Shown: piece by piece, positions 36,500 through 48,679 of the stretch
Layout: each line of letters begins with the position of its first letter
How positions within the stretch are numbered: position 1 is the first letter of the stretch
DNA from: Saxidomus purpurata
Taxonomy: Eukaryota; Mollusca; Bivalvia; Venerida; Veneridae
Length of the DNA stretch: 64,000 nucleotides
Direction: 5' to 3'
Assembly (NCBI GenBank): GCA_022818135.1
Contig: JAFMSR010000010.1
Coordinates: 34,401,548-34,465,547 of the forward strand
Position numbers and translations under genes: made by a program
Notes under the pieces: model-generated
Databases searched by the model: none
The model's input: only the letters and a program-made list of their open reading frames with translations
Told to the model about the DNA's origin: nothing

Positions 36500-37899
36500 T
36501 CTCAATTTATGTTTGAAATATACCCTATGCTGTCAATATCAAGCGATGACAATACCGTCTTGTGATTCTAAAATGGTTGCAAAAAGGACTTTTTGTGTTT
36601 AAAAAGTATGTATATACATTTGCATCTCAGTTTTACAGCATTCGAATGTTCCAAGTGTTCGTTGACTATATTCTTCTCTATGTGTCTTCTGTATTTTCAA
36701 TACATAAGGAAAGTCAGTCATTTGGAATGCTTCAGTCATTATTATAGAATAAGTCTGCTTTTATCATCGCCCGATCTAAATTTGCCTTATCTAGTTACTA
36801 ATATAGAATAACAATACCGTTTTGTAATGCCTAAATCGGGATTGCATAGGCCATTTGTATTTTAAAGGAAAGAGTTATCTACATGAACGCGAAAGTTCTG
36901 CATCATCGAAGAATACTAATTATTCGTTTGCTATTTCAACACTCTGTCGTTTTAGTTTGTTACATTAGGGAGTAGTTATATCGTTTTTAATGAATAGGAT
37001 AGGTCCTTCAGTTTGTAGACGGAAAAGGCAAATGAAATGTTAAATGTAACTCGTTGTTTTCACTTTTCAGTATTTTCACTAGCTGAAGAGGTCCCATTAG
37101 TAACAACTTTTTATGACTTTTGTTTGCTTGGGTATATGTGTTTGCTTCAGCCTCGCTGTTTGTGGTTTCCATTCACTGATTGGTGTTTATCATCTGTTAG
37201 TTTGAGGTACAATGTACAACTAATAAAGGCAATACGAAAAGTCATAGGTCGGTAAAATTCTGTTTTGTTGTCCTATAGTTATATAATTGTTCAATTATAA
37301 CACACTGCCAATGGACGATAATGGACTATTTAATCTTTTTTAGAATTTGTACTTTTTAATTTTTTATTAAAAACAAATATCACTGAAATTAAAGTCATTG
37401 TTCTCTATTCCGCCGATACGTGCGATGCAGATACTTTACATTTCATATGACTCTTGATACACAAAGAACATTTCACGAGGTATTGACAGACAGCTCCTTT
37501 GTTTATCAGTTAAACCTAAATCACATTTTTTTTTACAGTGGTGCACAGCGTGTACTTCTTTAAGACGTTGACGTTATAATTGAGAAATGACGTCACTGCA
37601 GCAAGTATTTTGCCGTCTCTCCTTGTCTTGAATTCTGAAATAATCTGGTCGGTGCATTCAAAAACTTTTTGTATGTTAATTGTTTCAAAAGAATATATCA
37701 AATTTATGTTGTATTTACTAACACTAACATTAGTTTCCACCATTGAATAACAATCAATATTTTAAGTCAAAGTCCATTGATATCATGTATCGCATTAACA
37801 TTTGACACTTTTGTGATATTGTAAACTTGATGCAGATAAATAACAAAGCTTTTCACATGTATCAAAGTGATAAAACTATTCAATTTGACAATCATAACT
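36500..37899. other. Intergenic, no gene recognised
   Basis: Short, AT-rich open frames without exon borders. Nothing here that I can support as a gene or RNA. Confidence 0.4.
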
Positions 37900-37903
37900 T
37901 TAA

Positions 37904-38265
37904 AGGGGCACTCCCTACATCTAGCAGATTATATTCTCGAAACATAGATTATACGTTGAACGTAAATTGATAAATACAATTTCAAAGAGGAACCTGTGGC
38001 GAAAAATGCCTCATTTTACCACAATTAATCAATATAGAGGCTTTCTGTAATAAATCGCATCCACCCATTAATTGTACAACAACAACTCTACATAAATTTT
38101 TGAATGGTTTACGGTACTGCAGTATATTTAAAACCGCTGATTTTATCGATAATAACTGGGTATGTATAGCTGAAACTTTTAGGTTGTGTTATAATACTTT
38201 CAAAGATCTTATAATTTATGTTTTGGAGGTTATTTAGTTTGACATCAGTTATAGGGTATGTCCTT
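37904..38265 (+). mobile_element. Complete 362-bp TTAA-flanked DNA transposon
   Basis: The left end is AGGGGCACTCCCTAC and the right end GGGTATGTCCTT, an imperfect inverted pair, with TTAA on each side (37900-37903 and 38266-38269). It is the least interrupted member of the family also seen at 2992, 15126 and 29062. Non-coding. Confidence 0.75.
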
Positions 38266-39163
38266 TTAATAAGCTATTTTAACAATGAGTTTCTTTATGG
38301 AAAATGAGTACAAAAAATGTATAAAGTTATAACTAAAACATATGCATTTGTGTGAGAATATTTTCTATGTGAAAATCAATTTTTGTCTATCCGTCACAAA
38401 AATGAATAAACAACCTATTGACAAAGGTTAATTTCTATGTCTTTTTTGATAATATGGGAAATAACTGAGAATAAATTAGTTTTGACATATTTTCAAAACA
38501 TATATTCTGTTAAGCATCTCACTCAACTGTGATCAATATGAACGTTGAAGTTTAACAATTACAATTTTATTATCACACAAAATGATAAGTTTTGCAGCAT
38601 ATGACCAAACAAATAAGTAAACTAACAGACAGTTGATAGACAGTAGAACAAAGAACAAACACTTTTTCAATTTATCTGGCTCGACAATTTCTAGAAGCAT
38701 CCGTACGTTTAGCCTCGTGTCGTGTGCAATCAGGCACATGAATACACAAGATGTGATTTGCCCAGGTAACGATGCATTTATCCCTTTAAAGCAAATAGTA
38801 CACATGCATCCGGCAAATTTTGACAACGTCATATCACAATTGTCCGGTGGACATAATATCCAATCCTAAAATGTACATGTACAATATCGCCAGTGAATCC
38901 AATTGAAAATATTCCAACATCGCACACTATCAGACGAAATTTTCGGAAAGGAATCGGCGATGACGTCAAATGACACTTTTTATGCAAGAAAGTCATGGCG
39001 GTTCAATGTTCAGTGAAGACTACATGTATTTAAAGTGAATGTAGAAATCAGTGTGAGGATTGAAGAAAACTCGAACGGCTAAAAATGATAGAAAGGCATG
39101 TCACAAATACCCCCGGTAATGTTTTCCATTGGCAACATCCTATCTTGAAGTATTACCTATTTC

Positions 39164-40432
39164 TTAAAACGGCTCAATGATCCAGAAAAATTTTGGACCT
39201 AGCTCTTGGTAGGATGCAAGCGAAGTTGCCTGATAAAGAGCTGTTTCGTACATGCATTTGGTCACATCTGACTCCAACCAAATCATGTAGCATGGTTTTT
39301 CTGAAGATGACTTTCCATGCACCTTCAAGAAATACCAGTTTTCCCATTTATCAGACGACTTTACATATTTCATACAATCCGTTTTGCCAACATACTTTAA
39401 GTCTGCCATCTGAATACCGAACACGTTATATTTTGTACGATGCAACACCAAAAATACACCATCAACAGGATTACCTGCTCTAATCAAAGCGCTGGCCTCA
39501 TAGGTTCGTAAAGGAGACCCATTCTCAACCGACTTCATTTTATAGACTCCTCTATTTAGGTATGTTAAGTCCTCGACTTTTAAGCCCCGTCTTTCACAAA
39601 AAGAGCTTGACAGAGGCCAGTGACGTAGTCGTGAATTATAATATAGCTTTGCACTTCTTATCGTAGGTTTGCAAAGAAATTCTAGTACAGACTGGTCATC
39701 CAGATACTGTAACTCAAGCACATTTTTCACAGACTGTGCATGTATGTCTAGCATAGACTGGACAGAAAACCGGTAAAGGAGAAAAAGTTCTCGAAATGTT
39801 GCGAGACAGCAGTAGAGTTCCACGTGATTCATCAAACATTCAAACTTGCTCATGTCTGCTGCTTCTACCATACTTTTTATCTTTTCACCAAGATATAGAA
39901 CTTCATCAAGGCCGGTTTGTGCAGGAACATCAGAGGCCATCAACAAAACATACTTATCTTTCTCATATCTCGAAAGTTCTTTTGGATTTGGTATCCCTTG
40001 CATATAGCCGATGCAGTGACTTATCTTTGTACAAGAAGCTCGGCATTTAGCTCTAAGATCAGAGTCTAAATTAGCTTCAAAACGATCCACTAAATCAGAG
40101 GTAACATCATTTGAAAAAACAAATCCAACCAGACCTGCGACAACTCTACAGACCTGTCCTTGTGGTATCGGTAACCCTCCCAGTGCTTGTAAAGCTTTGA
40201 ACGTTATCCTTGAGAATTTCATCAAATGTTTGACATTTGTATCGAAGTTTGACTCGCCATTGCTGCTGGTGGCCCCACTATAGGAAACGGCTTTGAAGTT
40301 TGCCCTTAAAATGACTTGCAATGAGTCGTTTAGTTCCGCGCGGGTTTCATCAGAAACAGAGAGCTTGTCTATTTCTTCACTCAAACCGTGAAGCATTTTG
40401 GTGGACATTAATGATCTTTCTGGTTCTTCCAT
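39164..40432 (-). CDS. Paralogue C: uncharacterised 422-aa two-part protein
   Basis: Intact single-exon frame from ATG at 40432, MEEPERSL to WIIEPF. Same layout: a helical N-terminal part with hydrophobic stretch VCRVVAGLVGFVF at about 94-106; a cysteine-rich middle (CRASCTKISHC and later CLMNHVELYCC); then a beta-rich C-terminal part with repeated aromatic strands. It differs from A by about 66 of 422 residues by hand count, most densely in the first 130 residues. The last ~35 residues are identical to A. No signal peptide or transmembrane helix is obvious, so a cytosolic or non-classically released protein is likely. Function unknown. Confidence 0.82.
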   Translation of the reverse strand: MEEPERSLMSTKMLHGLSEEIDKLSVSDETRAELNDSLQVILRANFKAVSYSGATSSNGESNFDTNVKHLMKFSRITFKALQALGGLPIPQGQVCRVVAGLVGFVFSNDVTSDLVDRFEANLDSDLRAKCRASCTKISHCIGYMQGIPNPKELSRYEKDKYVLLMASDVPAQTGLDEVLYLGEKIKSMVEAADMSKFECLMNHVELYCCLATFRELFLLYRFSVQSMLDIHAQSVKNVLELQYLDDQSVLEFLCKPTIRSAKLYYNSRLRHWPLSSSFCERRGLKVEDLTYLNRGVYKMKSVENGSPLRTYEASALIRAGNPVDGVFLVLHRTKYNVFGIQMADLKYVGKTDCMKYVKSSDKWENWYFLKVHGKSSSEKPCYMIWLESDVTKCMYETALYQATSLASYQELGPKFFWIIEPF

Positions 40433-40472
40433 TATATAGCTCTGACATTTCTTTTCTTTTTATTGTACTTTT
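40433..40472 (-). other. 5' untranslated exon part with splice acceptor, paralogue C
   Basis: The minus strand has GTGTTTACAG ending at 40473, then 40 bases to the ATG. It supports a non-coding first exon upstream in all three genes. Confidence 0.55.
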
Positions 40473-41310
40473 CTGTAAACACAAACACATTGTACGTAAT
40501 TAAAGGTTTGAGTTCCGTTTGTCCTACATGAGCATACTGTATTTTTCAGTATTATCATTATATGAGCTTGATACCTTGCAATTTGCTTGTAGCCACATTG
40601 CTTTTCAGTAATTGTTATGTATTTTGGGTGGTTAGCACCTGTATTCCAAACAATTTATTGATTACATATATATATATTACTAGCATAAATTATGTGTACA
40701 CGTACATTTACCGCCTGTGTACAAATGAATAACACGCCTTCAGTTTGGTTTATATACAATTTATGTATATGTATTTCTACCCTTTAAATGTCCTAACTAA
40801 TGTCCTAATACAATTAAAATATAATCATTAAAGTAATTTTGACTTACCTGTCATTAAGATCTTAAGATTTAATAAGCCTTGAGTTATTTACATTTATATT
40901 ATACATTATCAGTAAGATAACATTTACTGTAACATTAACCCGGTTAACGTATATCTTGAACATATATATCAAGTAATCAACACAACATGATTTTAAAACA
41001 AAGTTTAAGCAATAAAGACAATAAAAACTAGAGCTATGTTTGAAAGTTTACTATCGAGCTATGTAAGTGGCATCCTTAGAAAGATAACTTTCGGATTGGT
41101 TACTCGGGTAACTTGAGCAACCAGAGATCTGATCCTAACAGGTGGAGAAAGACAATTTGACAAGAATTTGACATTCTTGTTCATAATCAAGTTTAATCGA
41201 CCTTTAATATTTTGACTAAGTTTTTTTCGCTATAACATGCGTCAAATGTCGATCGTATATCTGAAATAGCTCTAACACTGATAGTAGTGTTGTTATGAAA
41301 CTATACATCT

Positions 41311-41995
41311 CGAAAGTTGCAAAGCGGATTGTTTTGACCTCTGACCTCTAGCATTACTTTACCGTATTTGATAATATATTGTGAATGCTGGGTCGAATCT
41401 ACAAGCTGTTCAAGGTCACACCGAAAGGTTTCTTTCCTACTAAACACATGAGGGATAGTTTGTTCACACAAATATCTCTATTGCTGACACAGAAAATGAT
41501 GTTTGAGAAGCCCCTCAGAAAATGATGTTTAAAATGGTCCCTCAAATGGACCTTTGATAAAGTTTGTTGTGATGGATTAACTTGATTCAAAAGTATTTTG
41601 AACTACACATAGCTTTGTAGTTTCATATGAAAGCAACATATCAGAATTATTACTACATTTGATTAACAGTTCAACCGAAGTCGCAGTAATCAAGGGCGCA
41701 CAATCTAAAAATCATTATTTAAGTATTGACCATGCCATGTATTTGATGTGACAAGTTAGTGGGTGATTACAAAAATGTAGTTAAAGCTGCATTTCTACAA
41801 CTTCGTCAGATATATAGATGGCGTGAAGTTGAAGGTTGAAACGTAATTTATACACGAGCGGACAACTGCTTCCATATGTGTCTAACTCCCTAAATCATGC
41901 GTTAAAAATCATGTAAATGTATTTCTGAATATATGACCCTGATCAAAGAAATAACTGATACATTGTTTTTACTGTTTCACTACGCGCGTAACAAA
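41311..41995. other. Intergenic between unit C and the plus-strand exon region
   Basis: No gene seen. It could hold the promoter of the exon at 41996, but I cannot point to a specific element. Confidence 0.35.
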
Positions 41996-42148
41996 ATGCT
42001 GAGATATTCATTCATTCTTATTATCATATTTTTTACTTTCCACGCAAAAGTTTCTTCCGACCAATCATGTAACAGTTGGAGCCGTGACGAAAGCAACAGC
42101 TCATCGAACTCCTGCCTATTTAAAAACGGCGCAGTGATCTATAAACTG
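41996..42148 (+). CDS. Candidate first exon of a secreted protein (signal peptide plus two cysteines)
   Basis: From ATG at 41996 the frame gives 51 residues: MLRYSFILIIIFFTF (a classic signal-peptide core), a likely cleavage after VSS, then SCNSWSRDESNSSSNSC and LFKNGAVIYKL. It ends at an ideal donor (CTG|GTGAGT), phase 0. An in-frame ATG lies 63 bases upstream (41933), but the shorter start gives the better signal peptide. I found no following exon that continues in phase 0, so the gene is incomplete. Family unknown. Confidence 0.45.
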
Positions 42149-43509
42149 GTGAGTAGATCGTTGTCAGCCTGATTGGATTTTCTTGTCACTCCTCGAGATG
42201 AAGTAGTGCGAAATGGTACAGCCGCTTATGCGATGACAAAATTTAATAAAGCACTTCATAAATGGTGGACAGCTATTATAAATACTTAACATTTTAGAAT
42301 CCACGACGGAGTATTAAAACTACAACATATTCTGCGTTTCAAAGGAACTGTGGTTTAAACTTTCCGCTTTCGGAAATTTGATTAGACATTTATTTTTTGT
42401 ATAATGGGGAGATTCCAAAAAGGTATGAAAATTCTTCTTTTATGAATAATTTTGTGCAATATTTTAAACTCTCTTTGATGTTGTGACTCGCATTTTAAAT
42501 ATGTAATTACATTCATTCTACATTTTAATAATATTGTTAAAACGTTATGCGTAAATTTGAAAAAAAAATTGTTCATTTTTAAATGTCTTACCGGAAGTGA
42601 TGTCGATAAAAAAAATCTTACGCCACTAGAACATCTACATACATGTATTAAGTTTAAATTTTAGAATTCTGAAAACAAAAACACTCGCTTAAAAATGTAA
42701 AGAAAGCTGTCAGAAAAGATACACCAGGCTTTAATTTATGCTGTAAAATAATAAATGCGCTATTTATCTTCGGGTAAAGATTTAGTAGGTGCTAAATGCC
42801 TGTCCTAATTAGAATGTATTTTGCTGCATCATTCCCTAGAGTATAAGTATTGTATAAGTACGATAACAATAAGTACTAAACTATGAGCAAGAAACTAACT
42901 GAATAATTCAACAGCTTAAGTAGATAAATGGAATCTAAAAACGAGAACTGTTCTTGAGAAAAAAGAACTTATTTCATATTTGACGACCATTTCCTTAACA
43001 GATCTAGGTGTTTCTAAATAATTAAACGGATCGAAATTAATTGATTAAATGAAATCTGGTTTGAATAATTAAATAAATCAAAATAAGTTTATCGATCCGT
43101 TTTAAACAATTAAACAAATCGAAATTTATTTCAATCAAGAATTATGTCGTGAAATGAGCGAGAAACATAATAAAATAGCAAGTCTCCGGAGTAATGCCTG
43201 ATTGAATGGGTCTTCTTCCAGTATTTATGCACCAATAACAAAGTAAGTTCTTCAAGTTCGATAGGTTTATGTGAAGTTTTTTTGTGAAGCGCAGAACATA
43301 TTCTGGATATGCCTGTTGTTCGTTGACCGTGAGTCAGACATTACTGCACGGGACAAAGTATAATTCTCTGCTCAAGGTCAAGTCATACTAGCAGGGGTTT
43401 TGAAAATCCCATGGGATTAACCGTCAAAGTTTTTTTATGAAAATTAATTGATAATATTGAAAAAGTGTAGTGATATGAAATCGGCATTTACAGTCATATT
43501 AAAAAGCTG
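42149..43509. other. Non-coding, possibly intronic
   Basis: AT-rich sequence with no supported exon. Near 42985-43140 there are repeated phrases such as AATTAAACGGATCGAAATTA and its relatives, a small local repeat. Confidence 0.35.
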
Positions 43510-43741
43510 TTGATGATGATGATAATGATGATGGTAGATTTGCTGCTGCTGCATATGATTATAATAATAATAATTATTATAATAATAATATTGATAATAA
43601 TGATGACAGAAATAATAATATTAGTAATGATAATAAGGATTATAGTACTACTTATAATGATGATGATGATTATAAGAGGTAGTAGTAGTAGTAGTAGTAG
43701 TAGTAATGTGAGAGTGGATGATGATGATGATGATGATGATG
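43510..43741. repeat. Compound trinucleotide microsatellite
   Basis: Interrupted blocks of GAT, AAT and TAG units, ending with a clean TAG run (about 43678-43705) and a clean GAT run (about 43719-43741). The open frames across it on both strands are poly-Met/Ile/Ser artefacts. Confidence 0.85.
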
Positions 43742-44105
43742 AATTTGGTAAAAAGTGAAGAACTGTAAAATATAATTGAAAATATAACAACAATAACCAT
43801 TATTTCAGTTAGATAAATTATTCAATAATAACACTAACAAAATTATCAATATGAAAGAAGGGTCATTGTAAAACGACAAGAAACAACATAATATTAATTT
43901 GATAAAATTGAAATATTACAATAATAATAAATAATAATACGTTGTGTAAATAATACTAATTATAATCAGAACATACAAACGTACAAGATAAATTGATATT
44001 TCTATAAAAATGTAGATTTGTCTAACGTTCACTTACAGAAAAACAACTTCATTGCTACGAAAATACGCATTTCAAAAGATATATTTGTGTCCATTTTTAT
44101 TTCAG

Positions 44106-44223
44106 AGAGACAGTGTGCGTCAAGACTATTTATTTATGTGATACTCGTGATTCTGTTGACAGAGATGTACCATACAAAGGCAGAAAAACAGACAGACAAA
44201 AAAGACACACATGTATATAACAG
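44106..44223 (+). CDS. Candidate exon 1 of peptide-precursor-like gene (end of signal peptide and propeptide)
   Basis: An acceptor (TTTTTATTTCAG) ends at 44105 and a donor (CAG|GTAAGA) follows 44223. The open frame reads RQCASRLFIYVILVILLTEM and then YHTKAEKQTDKKDTHVYN, leaving two bases (AG) at the end. The hydrophobic run looks like a signal-peptide core that starts in an earlier exon, since no ATG precedes it here. The two leftover bases join in phase with the exon at 61289 to make a run of four arginines. Evidence is splice sites, phase and composition only. Confidence 0.45.
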
Positions 44224-44864
44224 GTAAGATTTTATAACGCATTATTCATAAAAAGCACTCAAATCCGTTATTTCGATAAAATAAAAACACATTACAAGTC
44301 AAGCAGTTCAAATGTAATGTGTACATAATGATTTAAACAAAGTATACCATTTGCAAATAATAACTGAAATCCGAACTTAAAACTTTTAGCGGTCAGAGTG
44401 TATGGATGGGTTAATAATCGATAGATTGCATTAACGTCGCACTTTCTACAGAATGCAATTTTATTTAAAGTCTTGGTGTTGTTGTAATAATAATTATCTA
44501 TCTCTTGATATTATAGTCCGGTTTCCAAAAGCGCAGTAATATATTTTACACATGTAAAGTTTCTTGTGGGGTATTTTAGGAGTATTTTTCTCGGTGGAAT
44601 GAAAATGCATTTTAATGTGATAGGAGTCGGACGTTGACATTTATAGCGTAATTGAAAACATTGAGTTGCTCAATTTTAATGTGCTGTGTCAACTTTAGAG
44701 TTCAAAAGTTTATTAAGCAATTACAAAATAGTTTGAACATTACAGTATTGAAAGAAACCTGAAATATTAATGTACCTATCTATGTTTCCAATAATATGTT
44801 AATTGCTAATTATTATTGAAGATTCTGGCATTCTTCCAGATACATTGTACATAAATGGAAATAA

Positions 44865-46024
44865 CACAGGTGGAAGGAACATACCTTTGACTTTTTTTCT
44901 TAAGCTAATGCTTTTTTCTATGCTTTTAAAATTGATATCAGAATAAATAAAAAAAATTGAAAAAATTTTTTTCTTCATAGCTCTTTACTTTAGAAAGGTT
45001 CCACACTCTGTATGAAAACAAGCATGTCGCTCTGAAAAACTTCTTTCGATTTCTTTTCAAATTTAAGTTACGTTAAACAAATTTGAACGAATTCAGAGAG
45101 AAATGATAGAGCTTTAAGAAAAGTTTACTTCAATGGAAAATTCAAGCCGTTTTCGTTCTACAAGCGAAAATGCCAAAGCTGTAGAGCGATTTTCGCTCAA
45201 ACCAGAAAAATGTCACACTTTTCCAGACGGTGATTTTCACTAAATTCTCCAATAATATTGCGGTAATGCGACGGAAACTATCAAACATGCAATATATATG
45301 TTTAGACTTCAAATCATGTCGTAGATCGTACTTTCACTCAAAATGGGTTCGATGCTACGGCGGTTTTTCATTTTTTGTTGACTAAATGCTTTTACTTTCA
45401 CTTTCAATCGCCTTCGGATATGTTTTGATAATGTCCTTGAATAGCTGTTACAAATCACTGCGCAACCTCTCGGACCTTCATGGCCGCTAATACATTTTGA
45501 CAATTACAAAAACTGAAAAATCCCTGTAGTATCGAACACATTGATGTAAAGGTACGATCTACGCCATGATTTGTAGTCTAATAATATATATTTCTTGTTT
45601 TAATGGTTGTCTTTCGCAGTACCGCAATATTAGTGGAGAATTTAGCGAAAATCACTGTCGGAATATGTGTGACATTTTTCTGGTTTTAGCGAAAATCGCT
45701 ATATCAGCGTTGGTATTTTCGCTTGTAGAATGAAAACGGCTTGGAATTTTCCATTGAAGTAAACTCTTTCTTAAAGCTATATCATTTCTCTCTAGAATTC
45801 GTTCAAATTTGTTTAACGTAACTCAAATTTGAAAGAAATCGAAGAGTTTTTCAGAGCGACATGCTTGTTTTCATACAGAGTGTGTTGGGAACCTTGTCTA
45901 TAGTAAAGGCTATGAGAAAAAAAATATTTTTTTCAATTTTTTTTTATTTATTCTGATATCTTTTAAAATGCATGAAAAAGCTTGCTTAAGAAAAAAGGTC
46001 AAAGGTATGTTCCTTCCACCTGTG
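44865..46024. mobile_element. Foldback DNA transposon (1160 bp), hAT-like, ~500-bp inverted arms
   Basis: The element starts CACAGGTGGAAGGAAC and ends with its reverse complement. GGAAATAA borders it exactly on both sides (44857-44864 and 46025-46032), an 8-bp target duplication. The arms remain alignable to about 45380 and 45500, so nearly the whole element is one imperfect palindrome with a centre of about 100 bp. Eight-base duplications are typical of the hAT superfamily. No transposase frame, so it would need a helper in trans. Confidence 0.85.
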
Positions 46025-46032
46025 GGAAATAA

Positions 46033-48236
46033 GTGCGAATTACCGATCTTTACAATCTGAGGTATAACTATTCATAGCTGTTTTTGGAAAACTGCGCTAC
46101 TTACTATTATTCTTAACTCATATGTTCAGATGCAGAGAATCATTAAGTACTTTGTTAAGTGCAATCAGGTTTCCGAGCACTTAACCATTGATTAATTATT
46201 CTGTATCAAATGTCTTATTGATATAATCTAATTAATAGCAAAAAGTTATTGTGTCAGTTTCAGATTACCATTAGGCATTCGATTCTATCAATAGGTGTGC
46301 TCTTTTGCTAAGAATGATAGTCTCAACTATACATAGTTAATGTTTCAAAGTTATATAATTTGTTATTTGCTTTTTGACGTGGTATATGGGGATACATTAC
46401 CCGTGTAGATTAATAATTAATTAAAGAGCCGGCAGACGAGGGTGAATGCTTATGACGTCGAACAGACCTTTAATTGCCCTTACGATACCTCAATGTCACC
46501 GGGTGACGTCACCAAATAAAGTGACAAATTAGCAGGTATTAATACATTGACGTACTGTGGTGTGCGAACACGTTTAGCATGGGATACATTGACGGGATAA
46601 GTTCAGTATATATTACCGACGAGACCGTTAATATCAGTATCTTATTACGGATCGTTGACCAATCAAAAGAACGGACATTTTATGGAAGGGTAATGATAAA
46701 TGATATTTGTATTATTTTCACGTGGTATATGGGGATACTATAACCCGCCTAGATTAATGTTACCCGAGTCATTCATGAGGATTCGTTCATGGGGCCTATC
46801 AGAAGTACCATGCTTCTGATCAAAACATGATTTGTCAGTGTTGATAATTTTATGTGTGGTTCTGAAAGTCAATATCAGAAATACAACTTACACTGCAAAA
46901 TCTTAATGCATTTGTATTACTTGGTAAGAATTTCTATATGAGCACAGTCATGAAAACCCCGTTCTAATGACAAAATTTTCGATTTTTTTTTTATACTTTC
47001 ATTTTCGAAAATATTATCGCAAAAAATCAATAATTGACAGGGATAAGACGTTTTGTATCTGTATTATACATTAAAATTGTAGCATCAAAATATGACTTAT
47101 GAAAATCATTTTCTACGAAAGGTTATTCGTAAATTAAGATTCTTATTAAATGTTGGGTGTTAAATTTATCTCTTACTCTTTAAAAAGGGAACTATTTCTG
47201 ACATGCAAACCAGAGTTAAATTGGTCCTTCTTTTATAGACAAGTAAACTAAAACTAGTATTTGCACATCGTTAAATATTATTAGAATTACAATATGAGTG
47301 AATGGGCAATATTTATAACATTCAATATTATCAGGTTAGTTAGTCTGTATTCAAAACTGCTTCAGTTATCATTTGAATTTTTATGTAAATATTGGTCCTG
47401 AAACTTAAGTAAGTAGCTCCAATCAATACAGATTTATTTTTAAATCAAAATGGCTGCTAATCTCCTTGAAAACGAAGGACTTATAAATTAATTTGAAAAT
47501 TAAAAACATCAACAAAAAAATCTGTCACACGAAAATGAGACAAAGAGTAAAATCATTCTAAAAAATTAAAGACGAACAAAAAATGACGAAATGATGTCTT
47601 GCATCTGATAGGCCTAACCCCCAGCTTTTACTTTTTCCTTTTCTCCACTTCAACAACAGGGAAAACTTCTAAAATTGTCTCGCTTTTTATAATTGATTTC
47701 AAATGAAGCATCATGGCCTTTGTCAATAGATACATTTTGTTTTTCTAGTTAAACTCTACTTAGGTCTTACACTTCATTCATAAATTTGTCACTATAATCA
47801 TATTATATTGACACATGTGCCCGTTAGGAAATACAATTTTCTTTGTTTATCTATAATTGTCTTTAATATTTTCAGAAAATAGACAGTCTATCAAATTTGG
47901 GATTGATATATGAAATTTTCCAAGAAAGGAGGAGTGTTGACAAGAATTATATTTTAATGGGTTTAGGAGATATTTGAAACAGATAATGGTTACACATTTG
48001 CTCGGACTTTACATCAAAATTGCTTACTGAATCTGAATATAACATGCGCTCGTCTTTGTTTGGACGAGTATTAAACTGTTTAATCCTGATACGTTCCAGC
48101 TGACGATTTTTCGTTACCACACATGTCATATATCAAACATATACAAGTATAAAAAAATCTCGGAATCAAGGCTTACTAGTATTTATTTTGCTGCGAAGCT
48201 TTTGGTCGAATTTATGGTTGTCCAGAATACTAGCTT
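46033..48236. other. Intergenic or intronic, with short dispersed repeats
   Basis: Two related phrases, ACGTGGTATATGGGGATAC at 46378 and 46720, repeat in the same orientation and resemble the hairpin at 18017. Nothing else that I can support; short frames near 47947 lack exon borders. Confidence 0.4.
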
Positions 48237-48679
48237 CTGTCATGAGCACGCGGCTCAGATCGAAAAACCCGTTACCTCGGGTAATTGTTTTGCGGGAGCT
48301 CGACCTAATGTTTCGGCCTGATATCACATCATCATTTTTCCGGGTACTTTACAGATGCCGGAAAATTTGTCACCCTTTGTGACAGACAAATACCGTGGAT
48401 AATTTGAATAACGTTATAGACATTGTGACGTCCTTTTCTCTAAGCACAGCATCTGAATATCGTTTGTTTTTATACGAAAAAATGCATCATTTCGATAAGT
48501 TTGCATTTAGAAATCTTCTTTAAAGTGCAAGACGGTATGCAAGAAAAAGTTTCTATCATAAGACATTTGGTTATGAAGAAAATACCCGTCATCTAGGGTA
48601 ACTGTTTTGCTGAAACTCGGTAGAGCCTCGTTCCCGCCCAGTGACGGATATTTCAATCTGAACCGCGTGCTCATGACAG
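48237..48679. mobile_element. MITE-like element with ~29-bp inverted termini
   Basis: CTGTCATGAGCACGCGGCTC at 48237 has its near-exact reverse complement ending at 48679. Inside, the phrase ACCCGTTACCTCGGGTAA at about 48268 recurs directly, modified, at about 48583. The true ends may extend a further ~15 bp outward. The short open frame here is not a gene. Confidence 0.55.

Larger units (their letters stand above)
38480..41310. repeat. Segmental duplication, unit C (shorter copy)
   Basis: It shares with unit B the 3' flank (38480-39160 versus 19730-20350) and the gene. It shares with both A and B the upstream flank as far as about 41095, plus a last patch near 41230-41310 matching B at 24360-24440. 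It lacks the SINEs and the TTAA element in the positions used by A and B. Confidence 0.8.

Noticed and set aside
43494..43793. Long poly-Ile/Ser and poly-Met/Ile frames
   Set aside because: They are readings of the trinucleotide microsatellite.
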